Shown: positions 27,673-37,997 of the stretch, piece by piece | Numbering within the stretch: position 1 is the stretch's first letter | How the letters are laid out: each line of letters starts with the position of its first letter | Source of the DNA: an uncultured Sulfitobacter sp. | GTDB lineage: Bacteria; Pseudomonadota; Alphaproteobacteria; Rhodobacterales; Rhodobacteraceae | DNA length: 64,000 nucleotides | NCBI GenBank assembly: GCA_937138475.1 | Contig: CAKZPD010000028.1 | Span: forward strand, 95,281 to 159,280 | Direction of reading: 5' to 3' | Translations under genes and position numbers: made by a program | The notes under the pieces: generated by a model | Seen by the model: the letters and a program-made list of their open reading frames with translations, nothing else | What the model was told of the DNA's origin: nothing | The model's database searches: none

Positions 27673-28461
27673 ATGTCGTTTACGCTTGCCACATGGAACA
27701 TCAATTCGGTGCGGTTGCGGGCCGATCTGGTGCTGCGGCTGCTGGCCGAACAGGGGCCGGATGTGCTGTGCTTGCAAGAATGCAAAAGCCCGGTCGACAA
27801 GATGCCGCTCGACGCCTTCGCCGCAGCGGGATACGGTCATTGCGTGGCGCGCGGGCAAAAGGGCTATAACGGGGTTGCCATCCTGTCGCGTTTGCCCCTG
27901 ACCGAGGCCGGCGCCGAGGATTTCGCCAGCCTGGGCCATGCGCGGCATGTGGCGGCGCGGCTGGAAAATGGCGCGGTGATCCATAATTTTTATGTCCCGG
28001 CCGGCGGTGATGTGCCCGATCGCACCGTGAACGAGAAATTCGGCCAAAAGCTGGATTATCTAGCGCAGATGCGTGACTGGTTCGTGCAATCCGCGCCCGA
28101 GCGGTCGATTTTGGTCGGGGATCTGAATATTGCCCCGCGCGAGGACGACGTTTGGGATCACAAAAAGCTGCTGAAAATCGTCAGCCACACCCCGCAAGAG
28201 GTCGCAGCATTGGGCGAGGTCCAAGAGGCGGGGCGCTTTGTCGATATAACCCGGCAGGACATTCCGCAGGGGCCATTGTTCAGCTGGTGGTCTTATCGCG
28301 CGCGCGATTGGGACGCGGCGGACAAGGGGCGGCGGCTGGACCATATCTGGGCGACGGCGGATATTGCCCAGGCGGGACATTCCAGCAAGATCCTGCGCGA
28401 TGTGCGCGGCTGGGACCAACCAAGCGATCACGCGCCGGTTTTTGCGGCTTTTGACCTTTGA
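27673..28461 (+). CDS. xth: Exodeoxyribonuclease III
   Basis: 262 residues; AP endonuclease and 3'-5' exonuclease of base excision repair. Metal and catalytic motifs in order: TWNINSVR (7-14), CLQECKS (Glu about 37), FYVPAGGD, VGDLNIAP (Asp/Asn about 142), and the terminal SDHAPVFAAFDL with the catalytic Asp-His pair. Length matches the family. Divergent from porin 2 with 200 bases between; the thioredoxin gene follows after 55 bases. Confidence 0.94.
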   Translation: MSFTLATWNINSVRLRADLVLRLLAEQGPDVLCLQECKSPVDKMPLDAFAAAGYGHCVARGQKGYNGVAILSRLPLTEAGAEDFASLGHARHVAARLENGAVIHNFYVPAGGDVPDRTVNEKFGQKLDYLAQMRDWFVQSAPERSILVGDLNIAPREDDVWDHKKLLKIVSHTPQEVAALGEVQEAGRFVDITRQDIPQGPLFSWWSYRARDWDAADKGRRLDHIWATADIAQAGHSSKILRDVRGWDQPSDHAPVFAAFDL

Positions 28462-28516
28462 TTTTGCGCCCGCACCGCACATATAGGGCGAAACAGCCTG
28501 TGATAGGAAAGAAAAC

Positions 28517-29434
28517 ATGGATTTGAATGTACTTGGCGCCGGTTCAGGCGCGTCAGAGTGGATCAAGGACACAACCGAGGCCAGCTTTATGGCCGATGTG
28601 GTCGAGGCCTCGCAATCGGTGCCGGTCATCGTGGATTTCTGGGCGCCCTGGTGCGGCCCGTGCAAGACCCTTGGCCCGCAATTGGAAGCCGAGGTCACGG
28701 CAGCCAAGGGCGCGGTGCGCATGGTCAAGGTGAATGTCGACGAGGCGCAGAATATCGCGGCGCAGCTTCAGATTCAGTCGATCCCGACGGTCTATGCGTT
28801 TTTCAAGGGACAGCCGGTGGACGGGTTTCAAGGCGCGGTGCCCGCATCTGAGCTGAAAGCCTTTGTTGAGCGGGTGATCAAGGCCGGCGGCGGCGAGGCC
28901 CCCTCGGAAAGTCTTGGCGCCGCAGTCGAGGCCGCAGAAGAGATGCTGGCCGAGGGCGCGATTGACGATGCGATTCAGACATTCGCAGCGGTTCTGGGCG
29001 AAGACCCAGCCCATGCGGCGGCCTATGGCGGTTTGGTGCGGGCGCATATTCAGGCCGGCGATTTCGATCAGGCCGAAGCGGTGCTGAATGGCGCCCCGGT
29101 CGAGATTTCCAAATCGCCCGAGCTTGAGAGCGCGCACGCGCAGCTTGAGCTGGCCCGCCAGGCGCAGGCCGCCGGGCCAGTGGATGAATTGCGCGCGGCG
29201 GTGCAGGCCGATCCGACCGATCATCAGGCCCGATTTGATCTGGCGCAAGCCTTGCATGGCACCGGCGATATCGAGGGCGCGGTCGAACAATTGCTTGAGC
29301 TGTTTCGCCGTGACCGCACATGGAACGATGAGGCGGCCAAGGCTCAGCTGTTCACGATTTTTGAATCGCTCAAGGCCAATGACCCGGTGGCGCTGAATGG
29401 ACGGCGGCGGCTTAGCTCGATGATCTTTGCATAA
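28517..29434 (+). CDS. Thioredoxin-TPR protein (CnoX/YbbN type co-chaperone)
   Basis: 305 residues: a thioredoxin domain at about 20-125 with WAPWCGPCKTLGPQLE (both cysteines present, a redox-active form) and SIPTVYAFFKGQPVDGF, then an Ala/Glu-rich tetratricopeptide-like region to the end (EEMLAEGAIDDAIQTFAAVL, HAAAYGGLVRAHIQAGDFDQA). Proteins of this build protect unfolded clients from over-oxidation and hand them to GroEL or DnaK. Part of a plus-strand unit with the LON-domain and Trm112 genes, spacing 26 bases. Confidence 0.88.
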   Translation: MDLNVLGAGSGASEWIKDTTEASFMADVVEASQSVPVIVDFWAPWCGPCKTLGPQLEAEVTAAKGAVRMVKVNVDEAQNIAAQLQIQSIPTVYAFFKGQPVDGFQGAVPASELKAFVERVIKAGGGEAPSESLGAAVEAAEEMLAEGAIDDAIQTFAAVLGEDPAHAAAYGGLVRAHIQAGDFDQAEAVLNGAPVEISKSPELESAHAQLELARQAQAAGPVDELRAAVQADPTDHQARFDLAQALHGTGDIEGAVEQLLELFRRDRTWNDEAAKAQLFTIFESLKANDPVALNGRRRLSSMIFA

Positions 29435-29460
29435 TGTGCTGCGCCGGCTAGGGTAGGGCC

Positions 29461-30105
29461 ATGATCAAGCCAAGCGATTTGCCCGACGTGGTTGCGATTT
29501 TTCCTTTGCCCGGGGCGCTGTTGTTGCCCCGTGCCCGGTTGCCGCTGCATATTTTTGAGCCGCGCTATTTGCAGATGTTCGAAGATGCGCTGAAAACCCG
29601 CGAGCGGCTGATCGCCATGGTGCAGCCCAACGAAGTGCCGGGGCGCGGCGGCAACGGATTGCACCGGATTGGCTGTGCCGGACGGGTGACACAGTTTTCC
29701 GAAACGGATGATGGGCGCTATTTGATCACGCTGGGCGGTGTGTCGCGCTTTCGGGTGCTGCGCGAGGTTGAGGGGTTTACCCCATATCGCCGCTGCGAGG
29801 TCAGCTGGGAAGGGTTCGAGCGGGATCTGGGCGGGGAAGAAAAAGATCGCCGGTTTGATCGACCGGGGTTTTTGGACCTGCTGGGCCGTTATTTCGATGC
29901 GCGCGATCTTTCGGCGGATTGGGAGACGTTGAAAGAAGCCGATGATGAGCTGTTGATCAATTCGCTGTCGATGATGCTTGATTTCGAACCGGAAGACCGG
30001 CAGGCCCTGCTGGAGGCGCCGTCGCTGTCGACGCGGCGCGAAACCTTGGTGACGTTGATTGAGTTCCAGTTGCGCGGCGGAGATGAAAGCGAGACCATGC
30101 AATGA
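29461..30105 (+). CDS. LON substrate-binding-domain protein
   Basis: 214 residues consisting of the N-terminal Lon domain only, with no AAA or protease part. The signature [27 protein letters not shown] (cited by ends) is at residues 8-36. Such stand-alone domains are common in proteobacteria and may bind substrates or act as adaptors; the precise role is unknown. Start ATG 29461; its stop overlaps the Trm112 start by 4 bases. Confidence 0.9.
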   Translation: MIKPSDLPDVVAIFPLPGALLLPRARLPLHIFEPRYLQMFEDALKTRERLIAMVQPNEVPGRGGNGLHRIGCAGRVTQFSETDDGRYLITLGGVSRFRVLREVEGFTPYRRCEVSWEGFERDLGGEEKDRRFDRPGFLDLLGRYFDARDLSADWETLKEADDELLINSLSMMLDFEPEDRQALLEAPSLSTRRETLVTLIEFQLRGGDESETMQ

Positions 30106-30287
30106 GTGAGACACAGATTGAATTTGACCGCCGCATGCTTGAGGCGCTGATTTGTCCACGCAGTCAGACCACGCTGGAGTATGACAAGGCGCGCCAGGAG
30201 CTGGTGTCGAAGGCGGCCGGGCTGGCCTATCCTATTCGCAACGGGATCCCGGTGATGCTGGTAGATGAGGCGCGGGTTCTGGAGTGA
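30102..30287 (+). CDS. Trm112 family protein
   Basis: 61 residues. [17 protein letters not shown] and [16 protein letters not shown] are the typical beginning and end of bacterial Trm112/YcaR-like small proteins; only one Cys (LICP) remains of the zinc-type pair. In eukaryotes the family activates methyltransferases; the bacterial function is unclear. Translationally coupled to the LON-domain gene by a 4-base overlap. Confidence 0.88.
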   Translation: MSETQIEFDRRMLEALICPRSQTTLEYDKARQELVSKAAGLAYPIRNGIPVMLVDEARVLE

Positions 30288-30345
30288 GCTGCGCGGATTG
30301 AACGGCGGGGGGCGCCGCATGTGCCGGTTTGCTGTTGCGCGGGTC

Positions 30346-30384
30346 GGAGCCTCCGGCGGGGATATTTAAGAACAAAAGAAGGGG
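30346..30384 (-). repeat. Intergenic element, copy 2 (subtype A)
   Basis: Reverse orientation on the plus strand, i.e. sense for the ubiH-type gene whose stop is 14 bases away. Contains CTTTTGTTC, TTAAATATCC and CCGCCGGAGGCTCC on the minus strand. Confidence 0.8.
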
Positions 30385-30397
30385 CGCGCGGGGGCGT

Positions 30398-31624
30398 TCA
30401 GAGCGGTTGGCCTTTCATCAGGCGCGGCAGATCGCCATTCAGGCCGGCCGCCTCGCGGATGAAACCACGGCGCAGGGGGGGCAGGTGCGCCACCAGCCCC
30501 ATGCCGATGTCGCGGGCGGCGCGCAGGAGCGAGTTATCGTTCGAAAACAGCCGGTTGAATGTGTCTGTGGCCAGGGCCAGCGCGGCGTTGTCGAAGCGGC
30601 GCCAGGTTTGATACCGGGACAGGACATCCGGGGCGCCGATGTCTTCGCCGCGCCGTGTGGCATCGGCGATCACTTGGGCCAAGGCGGCGATATCGCGCAG
30701 CCCGGCGTTCAGCCCTTGCCCGGCGATTGGGTGCATCCCATGTGCGGCATCGCCCACCAGAGCCAGGCGGGGGGCGATCAGCGCTTGTGTCATCGACAGG
30801 CTGAGCGGGTAGGTGAAGCGCCGGCCTTGCAGGGTGATATCGCCGAGGAAGTCGCCAAAGCGCGGGCGCAGCGCATCGAGGTATTGCGCGTCGGGCAGGG
30901 CGTTTATGGCGGCGGCGGTTGCTGTGCTTTCGCTCCAGACGATGGAGCAGCGATTGCCGGGAAGGGGCAGGATGGCCAATGGGCCGGGCGGCATGAAGAA
31001 TTGGTGGGCGACGCCGTTATGGGGCTTTTCGTGACCAATTGCGCAGACCAGCGCCGTTTGGCCGTAATCCCAGCCGCTTCGGCGCAGGCCGGCGCGTGCG
31101 GCGGTGCCTGACCCGCGCCCGTCGCACCCCACCAGAAGCCGCGCCTTGAGCTGGCTTTGGTTGCCAAGGGTCAGGGTGGTGTGCCCCGCCGCCGTGTCTT
31201 GCGCCACAACCGTTTCGCCAAACCGGCAAGTGATCTGAGGGTGTGTTTGCACCGCATGAATGAGGGCGGGTCGCAGGTGCCGGTCTTCGATCATAAAGCC
31301 CATGGGGCCTTCTTCGATTTCGGCGTGGTCAAAGTGCATGAAAAACGGCGATGGACCTTCGCCCGCGCGCCCGTCTGTGACCTTGATATCCAGCATTGGC
31401 TGTGCCTGCGGTGCCAGCCCCTGCCAGAGGCCAAGACCGGTGAGAAGCCGCACAGATGTCAGCGCCAGCGCATAGGATCGGCCGTCAAAGTCAGCCGAGG
31501 AAAACCGATCGGCCGGTTGGGCGTCGATCACGGTTACACGCAGGCCGGCCTGGGCGCAGGCCAGCGCCAGAACCGGGCCATTCAGGCCGCCGCCAACAAT
31601 CAGGATATCGCTGTCCAATGTCAT
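30398..31624 (-). CDS. UbiH/UbiF/COQ6 family FAD monooxygenase
   Basis: 408 residues from ATG 31622-31624; a further ATG 12 codons upstream (31660) is possible. Hydroxylates the ring in ubiquinone synthesis or acts on a similar aromatic. The Rossmann motif DILIVGGGLNGPVLALACA (residues 5-23) is followed by the DG motif LVGCDGRGSGTAARAG, and LALVGDAAHGMHPIAGQGLN (cited by ends) is the second FAD motif. Which ubiquinone position is modified cannot be decided here. Divergent from the amidase gene with 72 bases between. Confidence 0.85.
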   Translation of the reverse strand: MTLDSDILIVGGGLNGPVLALACAQAGLRVTVIDAQPADRFSSADFDGRSYALALTSVRLLTGLGLWQGLAPQAQPMLDIKVTDGRAGEGPSPFFMHFDHAEIEEGPMGFMIEDRHLRPALIHAVQTHPQITCRFGETVVAQDTAAGHTTLTLGNQSQLKARLLVGCDGRGSGTAARAGLRRSGWDYGQTALVCAIGHEKPHNGVAHQFFMPPGPLAILPLPGNRCSIVWSESTATAAAINALPDAQYLDALRPRFGDFLGDITLQGRRFTYPLSLSMTQALIAPRLALVGDAAHGMHPIAGQGLNAGLRDIAALAQVIADATRRGEDIGAPDVLSRYQTWRRFDNAALALATDTFNRLFSNDNSLLRAARDIGMGLVAHLPPLRRGFIREAAGLNGDLPRLMKGQPL

Positions 31625-31696
31625 ATCTGTGAATATGCGCGTTGCGGGGGGATTGTCCATGCGCGCTTGCGTCGCTACCGTTTGGGAAGAACAAAA

Positions 31697-33040
31697 ATGA
31701 GAGGCGATGCAGTGGAAAAGTGGTTGTGGATGTCGGCGGCGGATTTAGGCCGGGCGATTGGTCGGGGCGAGATTGATCCCATCGCGTTGACGCAGACCTT
31801 TTTGACGGCGATTGACGGGCATCCGTTGCGCGACCGGATCTATGCCCGTGTGACCCATGACCGGGCCCGCGCCGAGGCCAAGGCCGCCAGCGCCCGTGCG
31901 CGCAGCGGGCAGCGGTTGTCGTTGCTGGATGGGGTGCCGATCAGCTGGAAGGATTTGTTTGACAGCGCGGGCACCGGCACCGAGGCCGGTTCCATGTTGT
32001 TGCAGGGCCGCGTGCCAGAACGCGATGCCGAAGTGCTTGCCAATGCAACGGCGGCGGGGTTGGTCTGTTTGGGCAAGACCCACATGAGCGAGCTGGCCTT
32101 TTCCGGCCTTGGCTTGAACCCCAGCACCGCGACGCCGCCTTGTGTCAATGATCCGTCGGCGGTGCCGGGGGGGTCGTCGTCGGGGGCCGGGGCGTCGGTT
32201 GCCTTTGGTTTGGCGGCGGCGGGCATTGGCTCAGATACCGGGGGATCTGTGCGGATCCCGGCGGCGTGGAATGACCTGGTGGGGCTGAAAACCACGGCCG
32301 AGCGGGTGCCATTGGATGGGGTGGTGCCACTGGCGCCGCGGTTTGACACGGTCGGGCCGCTTTGCCGCACGGTCGAGGACGCGGCCCTGTTGTTGGCGGC
32401 GCTTGAGGGGGGGCGCCCGGCGGATTTGGCCGGGGCCAACCTGCACGGGCGGCGGTTTGCGATTTTGGACAGCGTGGCGCAGGACGATCTGCGCGCCGCG
32501 CCATCGGCGGCCTTTGACAGCGCGGTCCAGCGGCTTGAGGCGGCAGGCGCCCAGATTTCGCGCCTGCGCTTTGATGACCTGCACGAAGCAATGGCCCTGA
32601 CGTCATGTCTGTATACGGTCGAGGCTTACGGCCTTTGGCGCGATGTGATCGAGGCCAATCCCGATGCGATGTATCGCGAAATACTTGAGAGATTTCAGTT
32701 GGGTAAGGGTTTTTCAGGGCCGGATTATGTCGCCGCATGGGCCAAGCTGGAAACCATCCGCGGCGCCTATGATGCAGCGGTGGCGGGCTTTGATGCGGTG
32801 CTGGTGCCGACGGCGGCGATCCTGCCGCCCAATCTGGAACGCCTGAACAGCGATCATGATTATTATGTGGCTGAAAATCTGATCGCGCTGCGCAACACCC
32901 GGATTGCCAACCTGATGGGCCTGTGTGCGCTGACCTTGCCGACCGGCACCGCCAGTTGCGGGCTGACCCTGATGGGCGCCCCCCACATGGAGGAACAGCT
33001 GCTGCGGGTGGGGGCAGCGGCGGCGCAGGCACTGGCTTAG
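31697..33040 (+). CDS. Amidase (amidase signature family)
   Basis: 447 residues from ATG 31697 (GGGAAG upstream); a GTG at 31712 is an alternative. The Ser-cisSer-Lys triad is present: Lys in PISWKDLFDS, cis-Ser in PGGSSSGAGASVAFG, and nucleophile Ser in GIGSDTGGSVRIPAAW. It hydrolyses amides in the cytoplasm; the partner gene for GatCAB is absent and the C-terminus lacks GatA features, so a catabolic amidase is more likely. Substrate unknown. Confidence 0.9.
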   Translation: MRGDAVEKWLWMSAADLGRAIGRGEIDPIALTQTFLTAIDGHPLRDRIYARVTHDRARAEAKAASARARSGQRLSLLDGVPISWKDLFDSAGTGTEAGSMLLQGRVPERDAEVLANATAAGLVCLGKTHMSELAFSGLGLNPSTATPPCVNDPSAVPGGSSSGAGASVAFGLAAAGIGSDTGGSVRIPAAWNDLVGLKTTAERVPLDGVVPLAPRFDTVGPLCRTVEDAALLLAALEGGRPADLAGANLHGRRFAILDSVAQDDLRAAPSAAFDSAVQRLEAAGAQISRLRFDDLHEAMALTSCLYTVEAYGLWRDVIEANPDAMYREILERFQLGKGFSGPDYVAAWAKLETIRGAYDAAVAGFDAVLVPTAAILPPNLERLNSDHDYYVAENLIALRNTRIANLMGLCALTLPTGTASCGLTLMGAPHMEEQLLRVGAAAAQALA

Positions 33041-33160
33041 CATTGGCGCAAAAGCCACAAACCCAAAGAAAGCTGCGCGCCTTGCTGGACGCGCGGCCCC
33101 CACCCGAGTAGTCTGGCCGCAACGGGGCGTTTATGATCCCGATCCAGAGGCTGAATATCG

Positions 33161-34360
33161 ATGATGTATCCTGAGCGGTTTTCGAACCTTCCGGCCCATG
33201 CGTGGCCGCGTTTGCGTGCCTTGCTTGACGTGCACGAGGGCGGCGGCCCGGCCATTCACATGACCATAGGCGAGCCAAAGCACGCCTTTCCGGCATGGGT
33301 GACGGATGTGATTTCCAGCAATGCCGCCGGGTTTAACCGGTATCCGCCCAACGAAGGGTCGCCCGAGCTGCGCACCGCCATCACCGGTTTTGTGGCGCGC
33401 CGCTATGGGGTTGATCTGGATCCTGATACCAATGTCATGGCCCTGAACGGCACGCGCGAAGGGCTTTATAACATCGCCATGGCGCTGTGCCCGGAAACCA
33501 AGAACGGCCAGCGCCCGGCCATTTTGATGCCCAACCCGTTTTATCAGGTCTATATGATTGCGGCCCTGTCGGTCGGGGCCGATCCGATCATGGTGCCGGC
33601 CACCGCTGAAACGGGGCATTTGCCCGATTTTGCCAGCCTGCCAGTTGCGGTTCTTGAACGCACCAGCGCGGTTTATGTCTGTTCGCCGGCCAACCCGCAG
33701 GGGGCGGTGGCGGATCGCGCCTATTGGCGGGGCTTGCTGGCGCTGGCCGAGAAGCATGACTTTAAGATTTTTGCGGATGAATGCTATAGCGAGATTTATC
33801 GCGATACCCCGCCCCCCGGCGCGCTTGAGGTCGCGCAAGAGGTGGGCGCCGATTTGAACCGGGTGGTGGCGTTTCATTCGCTGTCGAAACGGTCCAACCT
33901 GCCGGGGTTGCGGTCGGGGTTTATTGCCTCGGGTGCCAAGGCGATCCACGAGGCGCGGCAATTGCGCAACTATGCCGGGGCGCCGCTGCCGCTGCCGTTG
34001 CAACAGGCCGCCGCAGCGGTCTGGGACGACGAAGAACATGTGATCGAAAACCGGGCGCTTTACGTCGAGAAATATCACATTGCCGATCGGATTTTGGGGA
34101 ATGTGCCGGGCTATGTCAGCCCCCAAGCCGGGTTTTTCCTGTGGCTTCCGGTGGACAACGACGAGGCCGCAGCGCTGAAGCTGTGGCGCGAAACAGGCGT
34201 TCGCGTCCTGCCGGGCAGCTATCTGGCGCAGGATTACCAAGGCGTGAACCCCGGTCAGGGCTATATTCGGGCGGCGATGGTCGCCCCCAAAGACGAGACA
34301 GAGCGCGCGATTGGTTTGATCCGTGATTGTCTGTATCAAGACGCATTTCGAGGACAGTGA
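33161..34360 (+). CDS. PLP-dependent aminotransferase, class I/II
   Basis: 399 residues. PLP lysine in FHSLSKRSNLPGLRSGF (about residue 245); substrate-binding NPFYQVY and CSPANPQGAV, and DECYSEIY with the conserved Asp contacting PLP. The overall sequence is close to DapC-type succinyl-diaminopimelate aminotransferases as I remember them, which would fit the presence of dapB further along, but substrate assignment is inference. It is 3 bases upstream of ftsK and likely co-transcribed. Confidence 0.88.
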   Translation: MMYPERFSNLPAHAWPRLRALLDVHEGGGPAIHMTIGEPKHAFPAWVTDVISSNAAGFNRYPPNEGSPELRTAITGFVARRYGVDLDPDTNVMALNGTREGLYNIAMALCPETKNGQRPAILMPNPFYQVYMIAALSVGADPIMVPATAETGHLPDFASLPVAVLERTSAVYVCSPANPQGAVADRAYWRGLLALAEKHDFKIFADECYSEIYRDTPPPGALEVAQEVGADLNRVVAFHSLSKRSNLPGLRSGFIASGAKAIHEARQLRNYAGAPLPLPLQQAAAAVWDDEEHVIENRALYVEKYHIADRILGNVPGYVSPQAGFFLWLPVDNDEAAALKLWRETGVRVLPGSYLAQDYQGVNPGQGYIRAAMVAPKDETERAIGLIRDCLYQDAFRGQ

Positions 34361-34363
34361 GAC

Positions 34364-37129
34364 ATGGCATATCAAACACGGGGGCGCGACCCGCTTTTGG
34401 ACCGTAACACGCAGATTGTAATCGAAAAACGCGGCAAGGAATTGCTGGGGCTTGTGCTGGTGGCGCTGGGGCTGATGGCCTGTGCGATGATCGGAAGCTA
34501 TACCCCCGAGGATCCAAATTGGATGGTCGCCACCGAGGAACCCGCGCAGAATTTGCTGGGCCGGACCGGCGCTTCGATTGCGGCGCCGCTGTTTATGATC
34601 ATTGGTTGGGGGGCTTGGGCCATTGCGCTGGTGTTGTTGGCCTGGGGCGTGCGCTTTGCGTTACACAAGGGCCAAGAGCGCGCGGTCGGGCGCCTGATTT
34701 TTGCCCCGATTGTTGTGGCACTGTGTGCGGTCTATGCGGCCACGTTGAATCCCAGCCCGATGTGGCGCGAAATGCACAGCTTTGGCCTTGGTGGGCTGTT
34801 TGGCGACACGGTCACAAGCCTGCTTTTGACGCTCTTGCCGCTGGGATCCAGCTTTGCGGTCAAGCTGATGTCGCTGGTGATGGCGCTGGGCATTGTGGCG
34901 ATGGGGGCCTTTGTTTTGGGCTTTACCCGCCCCGAGCTGGCGCGGATTGGCCGCTTTTTGCTTTTGGGCCTGATCATGAGCTATGCCGGGCTGATGACCC
35001 TGCTTGGGCGCGGCGCCAGCCAGGCTGTGCAGGCGGCCCAGACCCTGCAAGCCCGCCAGGCCGATCGCAAAACCCGCCCGGCAGACCCTGCAAAAGATAT
35101 CCCGTCAAGACCGGGCTTGCTGGCGCGTATCAAACGCCCACAGCTTGGCGCGGGCGACGATGATATCGGGGTGATCGACGACAGCTTTCCCGCCGGGGAC
35201 ATGGTCGCCGATGGCCAAGACGACACGCCCGGCGATGACCGAATTCGTGCCAAGATCGCTGATGTGATCAAATCGCGCAGCCAGCCGGCCGAAGCCGTTG
35301 CCGCGCTGACCAAGGGGCTGGGTCGTGGGCCTGATCCGTTGATCCTGAACGCCCCCGGCGGCGCCCCCCTGCGCGCCGAACCGCCGCTGACCAAGGCCAA
35401 CCAGATGCCAGGCACGCCGACGGCGCCCCAAACGCCCGCCGATCCCGAGGCGCATCTTGATCCCCAGATTCCGGCCCAGGCCCCGATCCAATCGCCCAGC
35501 ATCCCGCTGAACGAGCCGCGCAAAGTGGTTCAACAGCCGGCGCGCAAGGTGGTGCACCCCTCGCGGCGCGCCCAGCAAGAGGCCCAGCCAGATTTGTCGT
35601 TCGACGATGCGGCCTCGGGGTTCGAACTGCCCCCTCTCAATCTTTTGGAAAGCCCGACAACGATCAAACGCCTTCAGCTCAGCGACGAAGCGCTGGAAGA
35701 AAACGCCCGCATGTTGGAATCGGTGCTGGATGATTACGGGGTCAAAGGCGAAATTGTCGCGGTGCGACCCGGCCCGGTTGTCACGATGTACGAGCTGGAA
35801 CCGGCACCGGGCCTCAAGGCCAGCCGGGTGATCGGCTTGGCCGATGATATCGCCCGGTCGATGGCCGCCCTGTCGGCGCGCGTGTCAACGGTGCCGGGCC
35901 GCAGCGTCATTGGCATCGAATTGCCCAATGAAACACGCGAAAAGGTGATCCTGCGCGAAATTCTCAGCGCCCGTGATTTCGGCGACAGCAACATGCGCCT
36001 GCCGCTGGCGCTGGGCAAGGATATCGGCGGCGATCCCGTCGTGGCCAATCTGGCGAAAATGCCCCACCTGCTGATCGCAGGCACCACCGGGTCCGGCAAA
36101 TCTGTGGCGATCAACACGATGATCCTGTCGTTGCTTTATAAGCTGACGCCGGATGAATGCCGGATGATCATGATCGACCCGAAAATGCTGGAACTGTCGG
36201 TCTATGACGGTATTCCGCATTTGCTGTCTCCGGTTGTCACCGACCCCAAAAAGGCTGTCGTCGCCCTTAAATGGACCGTTGGCGAAATGGAGGAGCGGTA
36301 TCGCAAAATGTCCAAGATGGGCGTGCGCAATATCGAAGGCTATAATGGCCGCGTCCGCGAGGCCCTGGCCAAAGGCGAAATGTTCAGCCGCACGGTGCAA
36401 ACCGGCTTTGATGACGACACCGGAGAGCCGGTGTTCGAGACCGAAGAATTCCAACCCGTCGTCCTGCCCTATATCGTGGTGATCGTTGACGAAATGGCCG
36501 ATCTGATGATGGTCGCCGGCAAAGAAATCGAGGCCTGCATCCAGCGCCTTGCCCAAATGGCACGGGCCAGCGGGATCCACCTGATCATGGCCACCCAGCG
36601 CCCGTCGGTGGATGTGATCACCGGCACCATCAAGGCCAACTTCCCCACCCGGATCTCGTTCCAGGTCACGTCAAAAATCGACAGCCGCACGATCCTGGGC
36701 GAAATGGGCGCTGAACAGCTTCTGGGCATGGGCGACATGCTTTATATGGCCGGCGGGGCCAAGATCACCCGTTGCCATGGACCATTCGTCAGCGATGAAG
36801 AAGTCGAAGAAGTGGTCAACCATCTCAAGGGGTTCGGCGCGCCCGATTATATCAACAGCGTGCTGGAAGGGCCGGCCGAAGACCAAGAAAGCAGCATTGA
36901 TGCGGTGCTGGGCCTTGGCGGCAATACCGATGGCGAAGATGCCCTTTATGACACCGCCGTGGCCATCGTCATCAAAGACCGCAAATGCTCCACCAGCTAT
37001 ATCCAACGCAAGCTGGCGATCGGCTATAACAAGGCGGCGCGGCTGGTTGAGCAAATGGAAGAAGAGGGCGTGGTCTCGGCCTCGAACCATGTCGGCAAAC
37101 GCGAGATATTGGTGCCCGAACAAGGCTGA
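34364..37129 (+). CDS. ftsK: DNA translocase FtsK
   Basis: 921 residues; pumps DNA at the division septum. About four membrane segments lie within residues 25-210, followed by a Pro/Ala-rich linker to about 420. The motor holds Walker A GTTGSGKS at 573-580, and [19 protein letters not shown] as Walker B with the following helix; the gamma winged-helix domain that reads KOPS sites is the last 70 residues ([20 protein letters not shown]). ATG follows the aminotransferase stop by 3 bases. Confidence 0.96.
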   Translation: MAYQTRGRDPLLDRNTQIVIEKRGKELLGLVLVALGLMACAMIGSYTPEDPNWMVATEEPAQNLLGRTGASIAAPLFMIIGWGAWAIALVLLAWGVRFALHKGQERAVGRLIFAPIVVALCAVYAATLNPSPMWREMHSFGLGGLFGDTVTSLLLTLLPLGSSFAVKLMSLVMALGIVAMGAFVLGFTRPELARIGRFLLLGLIMSYAGLMTLLGRGASQAVQAAQTLQARQADRKTRPADPAKDIPSRPGLLARIKRPQLGAGDDDIGVIDDSFPAGDMVADGQDDTPGDDRIRAKIADVIKSRSQPAEAVAALTKGLGRGPDPLILNAPGGAPLRAEPPLTKANQMPGTPTAPQTPADPEAHLDPQIPAQAPIQSPSIPLNEPRKVVQQPARKVVHPSRRAQQEAQPDLSFDDAASGFELPPLNLLESPTTIKRLQLSDEALEENARMLESVLDDYGVKGEIVAVRPGPVVTMYELEPAPGLKASRVIGLADDIARSMAALSARVSTVPGRSVIGIELPNETREKVILREILSARDFGDSNMRLPLALGKDIGGDPVVANLAKMPHLLIAGTTGSGKSVAINTMILSLLYKLTPDECRMIMIDPKMLELSVYDGIPHLLSPVVTDPKKAVVALKWTVGEMEERYRKMSKMGVRNIEGYNGRVREALAKGEMFSRTVQTGFDDDTGEPVFETEEFQPVVLPYIVVIVDEMADLMMVAGKEIEACIQRLAQMARASGIHLIMATQRPSVDVITGTIKANFPTRISFQVTSKIDSRTILGEMGAEQLLGMGDMLYMAGGAKITRCHGPFVSDEEVEEVVNHLKGFGAPDYINSVLEGPAEDQESSIDAVLGLGGNTDGEDALYDTAVAIVIKDRKCSTSYIQRKLAIGYNKAARLVEQMEEEGVVSASNHVGKREILVPEQG

Positions 37130-37215
37130 AACACGATTGCGTGCGCCCCCCTCGTGGTTTCAGAGGGGGCGCGCTAAACTGCGGCCTGTTCCGCATCGAC
37201 CAAAGGCCCGCGATA

Positions 37216-37815
37216 ATGCTGCCCCGCTTGTTTGCCCTGCTGACCGCCTTGGCCTGCCTGGCCATGCCCGCCCAAAGCGCACAGCTGTCGCTGGCGCAGA
37301 TTTCGGCGTATTTCAACGCGCTCAAGACGGCGACCGCGCGGTTCGAACAGATCAACGCCGATGGCACACACAGCACCGGCACGCTCTATCTGCGTCGTCC
37401 GGGCCGAATGCGTTTTGAATACGATCCGCCCGAAACCGCGCTGGTCATCGCCAGTGGCGGCGCCATCTTGATCTTTGACACCAAGTCAAACCAACCGCCG
37501 GAAACCTATGCGCTGCGCAACACCCCTCTGGGCCTGATCCTGAACAATACCGTTGATCTCGCCCAAAGCGATATGATCCTGCGCCACCTCAGCGACGGCC
37601 AAACCACCTATGTGGTGGCCCAGGATCCGCAACACCCCGAATACGGCAGCCTGCAAATGGGCCTCTCAGAAGATCCGATTACCCTGCGCAACTGGGTGCT
37701 CACCGATGGTTCAGGCGGCCAAACCCACATCCTGCTTGGCCCGCTGACGACGGGCATGGATCTGCCCAATCGCTTGTTCGACCGCGAAGCGGTGAACCCG
37801 CGCTTCGATCGCTAA
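37216..37815 (+). CDS. lolA: Outer-membrane lipoprotein carrier protein LolA
   Basis: 199 residues from ATG 37216, although the frame is open from 37141. Signal peptide at 1-21 (MLPRLFALLTALACLAMPAQS cited by ends). The body has LKTATARFEQINADGTHSTG and GRMRFEYDPPETALVIASGG, diagnostic LolA strands. It ferries lipoproteins across the periplasm from LolCDE to LolB. Next to ftsK as in many alphaproteobacteria; 86 bases separate them. Confidence 0.92.
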   Translation: MLPRLFALLTALACLAMPAQSAQLSLAQISAYFNALKTATARFEQINADGTHSTGTLYLRRPGRMRFEYDPPETALVIASGGAILIFDTKSNQPPETYALRNTPLGLILNNTVDLAQSDMILRHLSDGQTTYVVAQDPQHPEYGSLQMGLSEDPITLRNWVLTDGSGGQTHILLGPLTTGMDLPNRLFDREAVNPRFDR

Positions 37816-37928
37816 AGCGTTTCGGCTTTCACCTAAAATATCACCCATCACCGATCGCGCGCAAATCTATGATTTCAGCCAGCAATAGGGGATGGCGGGT
37901 TCAAGGCATGATGCTCTGGGCGGCGCGC

Positions 37929-37963
37929 TTCTTTTGTTCGAAAATATCCCCGCCGGAGGCTCC
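37929..37963 (+). repeat. Intergenic element, copy 3 (subtype A)
   Basis: Sense with respect to lolA, 114 bases after its stop, with GAAAATATCC after TTCTTTTGTTC. No hairpin of its own beyond GGAG-G-CTCC. Confidence 0.78.
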
Positions 37964-37997
37964 TGCGCTCTCAGACCTGTCTGGGTGGGTGGCGATG

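Noticed and set aside
31157..31696. 180-codon N-terminal extension of the amidase
   Set aside because: It overlaps the ubiH-type gene antisense and the family aligns from the ATG at 31697.
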